The translations under genes and the position numbers were made by a program. Shown piece after piece: positions 1 to 5,699 of a stretch of DNA of 7,103 bases (position 1 is its first letter; each line of letters starts with the position of its first letter). Source of the stretch: DASRCB01 sp035653295 (GTDB lineage: Bacteria; Acidobacteriota; Terriglobia; Bryobacterales; Bryobacteraceae); NCBI GenBank assembly GCA_035653295.1, contig DASRCB010000349.1:1-7103 (forward strand), written 5' to 3'. The notes beneath the pieces were generated by a model. It was given only the letters and a program-made list of their open reading frames with translations, ran no database searches and was not told the DNA's origin.

Positions 1-434
1 AAACGTATGCGGATGTCCGCCAGCGGGTTTACCGTGGTCTCATTGACACGCCGAAGACCGATCAATCTTTGAGGCAGGCCGCGCTTTCGGCGGGCTTGGC
101 CGCGGAGGTCGAGAGCTGGCGCGGGGTATCGCTCGATACGCGCGATGAGGCTTGGGTATTTCCATCGGAGCGGATGACGCCAATGTCCAAGGACAACTGC
201 TGGCGGCGGAACATGTATCCGAAGCTGGCCGCAGTGGGGCTCGGCTGGGCGAATTTTCTGGTCATGCGTCGTACACATGCAACGCTGATGAAGGCGTTGG
301 GCGTAGACGGGAAGCTCGTCGCGGACCAGCTCGGCCACAGTCTCGATGTGAATCAGAACGTGTACACGCAATCACCGGTCGAGAGCAGGCTGGACGCGGT
401 GAATCAACTCGAAGAGAGCCTGCGGGTCATGTAA
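1..434 (+). CDS. Tyrosine recombinase/integrase, C-terminal catalytic part (5' end outside window)
   Basis: The frame is open from the left edge (first whole codon at base 3) to TAA at 432-434, giving 143 visible residues; the N-terminal DNA-binding domain and first catalytic Arg lie upstream. The visible part begins in the beta-hairpin of the catalytic domain, with a VYRG...IDTPKT stretch whose Lys (codon 54-56) fits the conserved beta2-beta3 lysine. An MRRTH box follows (Arg codon 267-269), then LGH (His 336-338) and the putative nucleophile Tyr in NVYT (363-365). The usual His of HxxR is Leu here, which relatives of this subfamily may also lack. The TTG at 69 is internal, not the start. 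Such enzymes integrate or excise elements by strand exchange at short att sites. The gene runs toward the 3' end of tRNA-Gly 55 bases away, which fits an island or prophage integrase. Whether it is active cannot be judged from a fragment. Confidence 0.88.
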   Translation, partial: TYADVRQRVYRGLIDTPKTDQSLRQAALSAGLAAEVESWRGVSLDTRDEAWVFPSERMTPMSKDNCWRRNMYPKLAAVGLGWANFLVMRRTHATLMKALGVDGKLVADQLGHSLDVNQNVYTQSPVESRLDAVNQLEESLRVM

Positions 435-454
435 ACGGTGTTCAAACGGTGTTC
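433..454. repeat. Two perfect tandem copies of an 11-bp unit (AAACGGTGTTC)
   Basis: Bases 433-443 and 444-454 are identical 11-mers placed head to tail. The first copy starts inside the integrase TAA stop codon. The period is about one helical turn, so a protein binding both copies would sit on one DNA face. Because it lies between the integrase and its presumed tRNA target, it could be a recombinase or accessory-factor binding site, or a chance slippage duplication. The repeat itself is seen directly; its function is unknown. Confidence 0.8.
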
Positions 455-489
455 AGAATGAAGCTGGGTTTCGTAAGTCGTTGGATCTG

Positions 490-564
<75 letters not shown>

Positions 565-614
565 CCTTCGGCGTATCGCTCACCAAACACCATCACCATA
601 TCACAGCCACTTCC

Positions 615-1472
615 CTATTGCCGCGCCCCAGGCATGGCCATCGCACGCATGTTGTCCAGCACCGACCGCGGCACGCTCACATTCTGGTTCCGTCCCGTCC
701 CCAGCAGCAGCCCCGGCTTGTTCCCCCCGTGAAAATCCGTGCCGCCGGTGGGAATCAGCGAGTGCCTCCGCGCGTACCCAAGGTAGCGCTCCGAATCCGT
801 GGCGGTCTGGTCCGAATGCCAGACCTCGATGCCGCGCAGGCCCGCGCCGGCCAGCCGGCAAACGAATTCCTCTTCGCGCGCCCGCTCGCGAATACCCAGC
901 CGGATCGGATGCGCGATCACCGAAATGCCTCCGCTCGCCGCAACCACGTCCAGGGCTTCCTCAATATCGGGGCTGTCCCGCTCTACGAACGAGGGCGCAT
1001 CCTCGCCCAGATACCGCTTGAACGCCTCCTCCACGCTGCCGACATAGCCTTTGCGCATCAGCAGCCGCGCGAAATGCGGCCGCCCGGTCAACCGCCGGCC
1101 CATGGCCTCCACTTCCCCCAGTGAAACATCCACGCCGGCTTCGTTCAGATTGTGCACCAGCCGGCGATTCCGCTCGCGCCGGGAGGCAAGCATGGCTTCA
1201 ATCCAGGCGCGAAACGCATCCGACGGTGGCGCCTCGAGGAAATACGCGAGCATGTGCACGGTGCGCCCGTGATATTTCGTGCTGAGCTCGATCCCACAGA
1301 TCAGGTCGAGCCCGGCCCTGCAAGCCTCCGGCGCCGCGGCCTCATAGCCGTCGAAGGTGTCGTGATCGGTAATGGCCAGCGCTTCCAGCCCGATGCCCAC
1401 GGCCATTTCCACCAGCTCGCCCGGCGCGGTCGTACCGTCCGATTCCGTCGTATGAGAGTGCAGGTCGATCAA
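615..1472 (-). CDS. PHP-domain metal-dependent phosphatase/nuclease (TrpH/YciV family; nucleoside 3',5'-bisphosphate phosphatase or RNase AM type)
   Basis: This 285-residue protein is near the usual size of the YciV/TrpH family. PHP metal-binding motifs are complete: HxH at H5/H7 with D12, DHD at 36-38, E62, H73, H133, H188 and DxH at D246/H248. The stretch at about 83-165 matches the helical insertion typical of the family. Known members include E. coli RNase AM (rRNA 5'-end trimming) and a Chromobacterium enzyme that turns nucleoside 3',5'-bisphosphates such as PAP into nucleotide plus phosphate. The start is TTG, overlapping the cysC stop as TTGA; it gives the typical MIDLHSH N-terminus, with HxH a few residues in. 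No strong Shine-Dalgarno is seen, so translation probably depends on coupling to cysC. That neighbour favours a PAP-clearing role, but RNase activity cannot be excluded. Confidence 0.9.
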   Translation of the reverse strand: MIDLHSHTTESDGTTAPGELVEMAVGIGLEALAITDHDTFDGYEAAAPEACRAGLDLICGIELSTKYHGRTVHMLAYFLEAPPSDAFRAWIEAMLASRRERNRRLVHNLNEAGVDVSLGEVEAMGRRLTGRPHFARLLMRKGYVGSVEEAFKRYLGEDAPSFVERDSPDIEEALDVVAASGGISVIAHPIRLGIRERAREEEFVCRLAGAGLRGIEVWHSDQTATDSERYLGYARRHSLIPTGGTDFHGGNKPGLLLGTGRNQNVSVPRSVLDNMRAMAMPGARQ

Positions 1473-1996
1473 ATCAGCCCCAGTTCTTCCAGTTTCGCCC
1501 AGATGCGGCCGGCGCTTTCCTCCGGCGTCTCTTTGGACGAATCCACCCGCACTTCCGGATTCAATGGAGGCTCATAGGGATCGGAAACGCCCGTGAACTG
1601 CGGGATCTCACCTTTCATCGCGCGCCGATACAGCCCCTTTACGTCGCGCTCCGCCACCACCTCCAGCGGACAATCCACGTGCACTTCGATGAAACGCGGG
1701 ATGCGCGCCCGCACCTCGTCCCGAACAGCGCGATAGGGAGAGATAGCGGCCGCGATTGCGATCACTCCGTTTCGCGACAGCACCTCGCAAACCCAGCCGA
1801 TGCGGCGGATATTCGTGTCGCGGTCTTCCCGGCTGAACCCCAGGCCTTTTGAAAGGTGCGTCCGCACCACGTCGCCGTCCAGCAATTCCACTCTGCGCCC
1901 GCGCTCACGCAGCCCGTCGTACACGATTTGCGATATGGTGCTCTTACCCGCGCCCGAGAGGCCGGTGAACCAGAGCGTGAACCCTTCGTCGCTCAT
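1469..1996 (-). CDS. cysC: Adenylyl-sulfate (APS) kinase CysC
   Basis: APS kinase uses ATP to phosphorylate the 3'-OH of adenylyl sulfate, giving PAPS, in the cytosol. The 175-residue protein is the usual size of a stand-alone CysC. A P-loop GLSGAGKST sits at residues 12-20, then DGDVVR and LGFSREDRDTNIRR, the substrate-binding motifs of the family. ISPYR carries the position of the conserved serine, and the Lys/Pro-rich GVSDPYEPP segment lies near the C-terminus. The ATG at 1996-1994 is chosen because it overlaps the cysH stop as ATGA and puts the P-loop at the normal distance. A longer reading starting at 2107 would add 37 residues that lie in cysH DNA. The stop overlaps the PHP start (TTGA). 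No ATP sulfurylase gene is in the window. Confidence 0.95.
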   Translation of the reverse strand: MSDEGFTLWFTGLSGAGKSTISQIVYDGLRERGRRVELLDGDVVRTHLSKGLGFSREDRDTNIRRIGWVCEVLSRNGVIAIAAAISPYRAVRDEVRARIPRFIEVHVDCPLEVVAERDVKGLYRRAMKGEIPQFTGVSDPYEPPLNPEVRVDSSKETPEESAGRIWAKLEELGLI

Positions 1997-2283
1997 CGCG
2001 GAACGGAGAGCACCTCTCGCAGCAGGATATCGACGGTGCGCTCGGCGCGACCGTCCGGGCTGAAGTGAATGCCACACTCCTTCCCGGCATCGCTCTCCCA
2101 CCACCATCGTCCGGCTCGTGGATCCTCACCGGCACGAATCGCTCGGGTGCACGGTTCGCAGCCGATGGTCGCGTAACCCTGCGCGTACAGCGGATGCCGC
2201 GGGACATCGTGCGCCGCGGTGTATTGCTCAACCTGCCGGTGCGTCCAGGCGGCGAGTGGATTCAGCTTCAGGCGCCCGACCAC
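1993..2283 (-). CDS. cysH: CysH, C-terminal half, split from the N-terminal half by an in-frame TAA
   Basis: These 96 codons continue the cysH frame directly after the ochre codon at 2286-2284. They hold the C-terminal hallmarks of [4Fe-4S] APS reductases: KLNPLAAWT, GCEPCTRAI (cluster ligands C42 and C45), GEDPRAGRWWWE, and KECGIH with the catalytic cysteine C70 that forms the enzyme-sulfite intermediate. A GTG codon lies immediately after the stop, so a separate chain starting there is possible by re-initiation, though I see no good Shine-Dalgarno. The frame is clean, with no second lesion, which means the damage is recent, a sequencing error, or tolerated. The stop overlaps cysC as ATGA. 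Alone this half lacks the nucleotide-binding domain and the CC ligand pair. Confidence 0.8.
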   Translation of the reverse strand: MVGRLKLNPLAAWTHRQVEQYTAAHDVPRHPLYAQGYATIGCEPCTRAIRAGEDPRAGRWWWESDAGKECGIHFSPDGRAERTVDILLREVLSVPR

Positions 2284-2727
2284 TTATTCTGTCGTGGCGA
2301 TATCCCGGCGCGATTCGGCCTGCTCGCGGCGCAGCCCTGAAGCCCACGCGCGGACATCGAACAGAGCACGTTCGAGTGGACGGACCTTACGCACCTGGCA
2401 GCAGAGCATGCGATAAGGAACACCGTCGCGGAACAAGTCTGGCCCAAAAGCGGCCGTCATGCCGGCCACCTCCCCGGCATCCGGCTGAATCACTTCCACC
2501 CGAATGCCATAACGGCGCTGCACCACGCCAACCATCTCAAAGGTTGCGGCATGCAGCCGGCCGGTATCCAGCGTAAGCACGCGAATGTTCTGTGAAATGC
2601 GGGCGGCCATGTCCACCAGCACCATACCCTCGGCCTGGAAACTGGTAACGATGGCAAATCGCGCCCCGAACCGCTGCCAGGCGTCCGCAAGCAGGTCAGC
2701 GGCATCAATGTCCGCTTTGTCTATCAA
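2284..2727 (-). CDS. cysH: Phosphoadenylyl/adenylyl-sulfate reductase CysH, N-terminal half
   Basis: CysH reduces activated sulfate (APS in cluster-containing enzymes) to sulfite with thioredoxin as donor. The 147 residues show the PP-loop-type nucleotide-binding fold: SFQAEG at 29-34, LDTGR at 53-57, CCQVRKVRPL (cluster ligands C109/C110) and GLRREQ at 131-136. The reading then hits TAA at 2286-2284, just before the conserved K-x-NPLA segment. Joined across the stop, the product would be 244 codons, a normal CysH length, with CC and CxxC about 80 residues apart as in [4Fe-4S] APS reductases. The start is TTG, overlapping the tsaE stop as TTGA; no Shine-Dalgarno is apparent. Without readthrough or complementation by the downstream half, this chain lacks CxxC and the catalytic Cys, so it should be inactive. 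Confidence 0.88.
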   Translation of the reverse strand: MIDKADIDAADLLADAWQRFGARFAIVTSFQAEGMVLVDMAARISQNIRVLTLDTGRLHAATFEMVGVVQRRYGIRVEVIQPDAGEVAGMTAAFGPDLFRDGVPYRMLCCQVRKVRPLERALFDVRAWASGLRREQAESRRDIATTE

Positions 2728-3158
2728 CTTAACAGTATACCGTGAACGGCAATTCGCCGCGCGTCGTCCCCTTCGGCGCTAATCCTTATTTCAATGTGCT
2801 CGGCCCGCATCAGCGCTGGAAAACGTTCGCCCCATTCGATGAGCACCACAGCCTCCCGGTCGAAAATCTCATCCAGCCCGAGCGTGGCCACTTCGGCCTC
2901 CGTCTCGAGGCGATACAGGTCTATGTGATACACCGCCGGACCGTACTCGTGGATCAGCGTGAACGTAGGGCTGGCAACCTCTTCCGGCTCCGCCGCCCCC
3001 AGACCCTGCACGATGCCTTTGGCCAGCGTCGTCTTGCCCGCGCCGAGGTTGCCGATCAACAGCACGACCGCCTTGCGCGGCAGTTCTCCCGCGATCCTGC
3101 GGCCGAGTTCAATTGTCTCCTCTTCAGAGCGCGTGTGAAAAATCCGCGGCGCACTCAC
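2724..3158 (-). CDS. tsaE: tRNA threonylcarbamoyladenosine biosynthesis ATPase TsaE
   Basis: TsaE is the ATPase that works with TsaD and TsaB to make t6A37 on ANN-decoding tRNAs. The 144-residue product is of normal length. It has the P-loop GNLGAGKTT (36-44), SPTFTLIHEY (63-72), HIDLYRL (79-85) and IEWGER (107-112), in the order seen in the family. The GTG at 3158-3156 is chosen as start: GGAGG sits 6 bases upstream, and it gives the usual N-terminus. The frame stays open further upstream (to 3284), but that extension lies within nnr coding sequence and looks non-native (Cys/Arg-rich). It overlaps the end of nnr by 35 bp and cysH by TTGA. Pairing with nnr is widespread in bacteria (yjeF-yjeE in E. 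coli). Confidence 0.95.
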   Translation of the reverse strand: MSAPRIFHTRSEEETIELGRRIAGELPRKAVVLLIGNLGAGKTTLAKGIVQGLGAAEPEEVASPTFTLIHEYGPAVYHIDLYRLETEAEVATLGLDEIFDREAVVLIEWGERFPALMRAEHIEIRISAEGDDARRIAVHGILLS

Positions 3159-4680
3159 GCATCGCCTCCGGCAGATAACGCAGCAGGTCGGTCGCGATGA
3201 CTGGCTTTTCGCCCAGCGCGGCCGCGGCCAGTTCGCCCGCGCGTCCGTGCAGCCAGACTGCGGCGAGCACTGCGGATTCCACATCGTCCGGCGATTGTGC
3301 GATGAGCCCTGCGGTGAGGCCGGTAAGTATGTCGCCGGTACCCCCTGTGGCCATCGCCGGTGAGCCCGTCGGGTTTATCCATACATGCCCGTTCGGAAAC
3401 GCAATCACCGTCCGATCGCCCTTGAGCACCAACACGAGCCCGTGCTCTTCGGCGAACGCGCGGGCCGTAGCGATCCGGTCTTTTTGGACCTCGTCAGTGC
3501 TCTTTCCGGTCAGCCGCGACATCTCCCCCGGATGCGGAGTCAGCACACGCGGCCCTGCGCTGCCGAAGCCTTTTATCGCGAGCCCGTTCAGCGCGTCCGC
3601 ATCCAGCACCATGGGCACAGCGGATTCGTTTACCAGCCGGTCCAGCATATGAACGGTTTCGTCATGAGTTCCCAGACCCGGACCGGCCGCCACCACCGTC
3701 TTGCGCTTCAGCGCTCGCTCCAGCGACCCGTCGTTCCATGCCTGATCGGAAATCGCGCCGTCCGCCGTTTCCGCCAGTGCTTCGGTCATGATCTCGGGCG
3801 CGTGAGCCGCGATTGTGTCGATCGCCGATGCCGCCGAAGCGACGGTGCTCAGTCCCGCTCCCGCGCGCAGAGCGGCGATTCCCGCCATGGCCGCCGCGCC
3901 CGTCTTTCCACGGCCGCCCGCGATCACCAGCACATGCCCGTACATCCCTTTGTTGGAGTCCGCGTATCGCGGACGGAACAGGTGCGCGAAACGCGCCGGA
4001 CCGGAAAGGTGCAGGCGAATCTCGTCGTTTTCCTCGTAGAGCGATGCCGGCGACCCGATATTCGCAACGTGCAGCTTACCGATCGAATAGCAGGCCGGCT
4101 GCAGAACATGGCAGACCTTCGGCGCCGTAAACGTGACAGTCACGTCGGCGCGCGCGATATCGCCCTCCTGCGCGCCCGAATCGCTCTGCATGCCCGATGG
4201 CAGATCCACGGCCACCACTTTGGCCAGAGGGAAATCGCCGTTGATCGAGCGGATCAGCTCCAGCGATCGTCCGTGCGCCGGTCCGTCAAGTCCCGTCCCA
4301 AGCAGCGCATCCACCACCAGCGTCGTCTCGCGCATCTCCGGCGAAATGGTGAACAGGTACTGCCCGCCAGCGGCTTCGAACATACGGAGGTTGGCCGCGG
4401 CATCGCCGCGCATCTCGGCAGGATCGCCCGCCAGCACCAGGTGCAGCGCGCGCGCGCGTACATGGGTCAGTAACTGACGCGCGATCACCAGTCCATCTCC
4501 GCCGTTGTTGCCCTTGCCGCACAACACCACGATCCGATGGTCGCGAAGTGGCGCGAAAGTGTGGGCCATGACCTCCAGCACGCGATGGCCGGCGTTCTCC
4601 ATCAGAACGATTCCCGGGATGCCCATCTCCATCGTCCGCCGGTCCACTTCGCGCATCTGCGCCGCGGTGAGCACCTTCAT
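3124..4680 (-). CDS. nnr: Bifunctional NAD(P)H-hydrate epimerase / ADP-dependent NAD(P)H-hydrate dehydratase
   Basis: This is a metabolite-repair enzyme: the N-terminal part interconverts R- and S-NAD(P)HX, and the C-terminal part dehydrates S-NAD(P)HX back to NAD(P)H using ADP. The 518 residues match the usual fused length. The epimerase (YjeF_N, about 1-225) shows GKGNNGGDGLVIAR at 55-68, DALLGTGL at 124-131 and DLPSG at 159-163. The ribokinase-like dehydratase (about 235-510) shows GHVLVIAGGRGKTGA at 248-262, GPGLG at 333-337, DADALN at 360-365, TPHPGEMSRL at 381-390, and NPTGSPAMATGGTGD at 436-450 with its anion-hole glycines and catalytic Asp. ATG at 4680 overlaps the channel stop (ATGA), and GAGG lies 7 bases upstream. 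The 3' end overlaps tsaE by 35 bp. Confidence 0.97.
   Translation of the reverse strand: MKVLTAAQMREVDRRTMEMGIPGIVLMENAGHRVLEVMAHTFAPLRDHRIVVLCGKGNNGGDGLVIARQLLTHVRARALHLVLAGDPAEMRGDAAANLRMFEAAGGQYLFTISPEMRETTLVVDALLGTGLDGPAHGRSLELIRSINGDFPLAKVVAVDLPSGMQSDSGAQEGDIARADVTVTFTAPKVCHVLQPACYSIGKLHVANIGSPASLYEENDEIRLHLSGPARFAHLFRPRYADSNKGMYGHVLVIAGGRGKTGAAAMAGIAALRAGAGLSTVASAASAIDTIAAHAPEIMTEALAETADGAISDQAWNDGSLERALKRKTVVAAGPGLGTHDETVHMLDRLVNESAVPMVLDADALNGLAIKGFGSAGPRVLTPHPGEMSRLTGKSTDEVQKDRIATARAFAEEHGLVLVLKGDRTVIAFPNGHVWINPTGSPAMATGGTGDILTGLTAGLIAQSPDDVESAVLAAVWLHGRAGELAAAALGEKPVIATDLLRYLPEAMRECAADFSHAL
3165..3169 (-). promoter_or_regulatory. Ribosome binding site deciding the tsaE start
   Basis: The minus strand reads GGAGG, 6 bases before GTG at 3158. 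It lies inside the last codons of nnr. This is the strongest Shine-Dalgarno in the gene train and supports GTG over longer readings of tsaE. Confidence 0.8.
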
Positions 4681-5699
4681 GCCCGCACCTCGGTCAGCAT
4701 CCGCTCCAGGCGGTGCAGCGCGTCATGCTCGCCCATGACGATCAGGCAGTCTCCGCCGACAATCTCCGCCTCCGCCGGAGGGTTGAACACCATCCGCCCG
4801 TCCTGTTTGCGAATAGCCAAAACGATCACCCCCAGCTCGCGGCGTATCTGCAGCTGCGCGAGGGTCTGCGATGCGAGCGGGCTCTTGTCCGAAACGGAAA
4901 TCTGCTCCAGCCCGACATCCAGCCCCATCTTGTTCGAGGTCGTGAAATCGAGAAACTGGAAAACGTGCGGGCGGATGAGCGATTCGGCCATGCGGTGGCC
5001 GGTGATGTCGTAGGGAGCAAACACGAACTCCGCGCCCGCGCGGCGAAATTTGTCCTCTGACGCCGTTTCCGAAACACGCGCGGAAATGCGCAGCGCGGGG
5101 TTGAGCGTGCGCGCCGAGATCACCAGGAACAGATTGTCCGCATCCGTTGAAAGCGTAGCGATCAGACCCGCGGCCTCCATGATGCCCGCCTCGCGAAGCA
5201 TGTCGTCGTTGTTGGCGTCCGCCAGCACCGCCAGCATGCCGTCGTGAATGGCTCGCTCCACCTCCTCCTCGTGCCGGTCAATGATGACGAACGGGACCCC
5301 GGCCGAGCGCAGCGCGGCAGCGGCGCCACGCCCAACACGGCCGTAGCCGCAGACGATGTAGTGGTTCCTGAGCTTGTCGATCATCCCTTTGATGCGCCGC
5401 CTTCCGAAATATTGATTCAGCTCCAGCTCGATCACCGTCTGCGTCACCGCGCCAATGGCGAAGAACAGCACCGTCACGCCGATGGCGATCAGAAAGGAGT
5501 TAAAAATCCGCCCGGCGCGGCTGAGCGGATGAAGTTCCTGATAGCCCACGGTGCTGATCGTGATCAGCGTCATGTAGAACGCATCGAACGGCGGGTAGCT
5601 TTCGATAGCCATGAAGCCCACCGTGCCCGCCGCCAGCGTCGCCAGAATCGCCACGCCGATGATGATCAGCCGCCGGCGAATGATGGCCATGGTTTTCAA
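4677..5699 (-). CDS. Potassium channel, two TM segments plus cytoplasmic RCK (TrkA-N/TrkA-C) domains
   Basis: The 340-residue membrane protein has TM1 at about 11-33, a pore helix and filter ITISTVGYQE (46-55), and TM2 at about 66-92. An RCK/TrkA-N Rossmann domain begins at about 113, with CGYGRVG at 117-123 and an acidic residue after beta-2 (D141) typical of NAD-type nucleotide binding. A TrkA-C domain (about 255-340) completes the MthK-like layout. The filter reads TVGYQE instead of the classic TVGYGD; K+ selectivity is still likely because TVGY is intact. The start is uncertain. TTG at 5699 overlaps the upstream stop (TTGA), as at two other junctions. ATG at 5690 would begin three codons later, with AGGA 10 bases before it. 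The stop overlaps nnr (ATGA). The ligand and the physiological role are not deducible here. Confidence 0.93.
   Translation of the reverse strand: MKTMAIIRRRLIIIGVAILATLAAGTVGFMAIESYPPFDAFYMTLITISTVGYQELHPLSRAGRIFNSFLIAIGVTVLFFAIGAVTQTVIELELNQYFGRRRIKGMIDKLRNHYIVCGYGRVGRGAAAALRSAGVPFVIIDRHEEEVERAIHDGMLAVLADANNDDMLREAGIMEAAGLIATLSTDADNLFLVISARTLNPALRISARVSETASEDKFRRAGAEFVFAPYDITGHRMAESLIRPHVFQFLDFTTSNKMGLDVGLEQISVSDKSPLASQTLAQLQIRRELGVIVLAIRKQDGRMVFNPPAEAEIVGGDCLIVMGEHDALHRLERMLTEVRA
4688..4691 (-). promoter_or_regulatory. Ribosome binding site of nnr
   Basis: GAGG on the minus strand lies 7 bases before ATG at 4680, inside the last codons of the channel gene. It agrees with the ATGA-coupled start. 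Confidence 0.6.

Larger units (their letters stand above)
1..489. mobile_element. Probable end of an integrated element adjoining tRNA-Gly
   Basis: A tyrosine integrase gene ends 55 bases from the 3' (CCA) end of a tRNA gene, the classic position for an element inserted at a tRNA 3' end. The rest of the element would lie left of the window. The inner boundary is set at the CCA end of the tRNA, but the true att core probably lies inside the tRNA 3' segment. No second att copy is visible, so the element is inferred from layout alone. The alternative is a solitary integrase relic. Confidence 0.42.

Noticed and set aside
435..489. Possible terminator between the convergent integrase and tRNA genes
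   Set aside because: No GC-rich hairpin followed by a T run was found on either strand.
565..614. Possible tRNA promoter in the 50-base gap
   Set aside because: AT-containing hexamers such as GATATG and CGATAC occur, but none has a properly spaced -35 partner.
1997..2107. 37-residue N-terminal extension of cysC
   Set aside because: It lies within the cysH C-terminal coding sequence and would displace the P-loop from its usual position; the ATGA-coupled ATG at 1996 is better.
1944..2231. Minus-strand 95-codon reading overlapping cysH and cysC
   Set aside because: It is an alternate frame inside the cysH C-terminal half with no motif.
3159..3284. 42-residue N-terminal extension of tsaE
   Set aside because: It overlaps nnr coding sequence, is Cys/Arg-rich, and GTG at 3158 has a strong GGAGG.
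3385..4473. Long plus-strand reading of 362 codons opposite nnr
   Set aside because: It is Arg/His/Gln-rich with no recognisable motif and lies wholly antisense to the well-supported nnr gene; it is a high-GC shadow.
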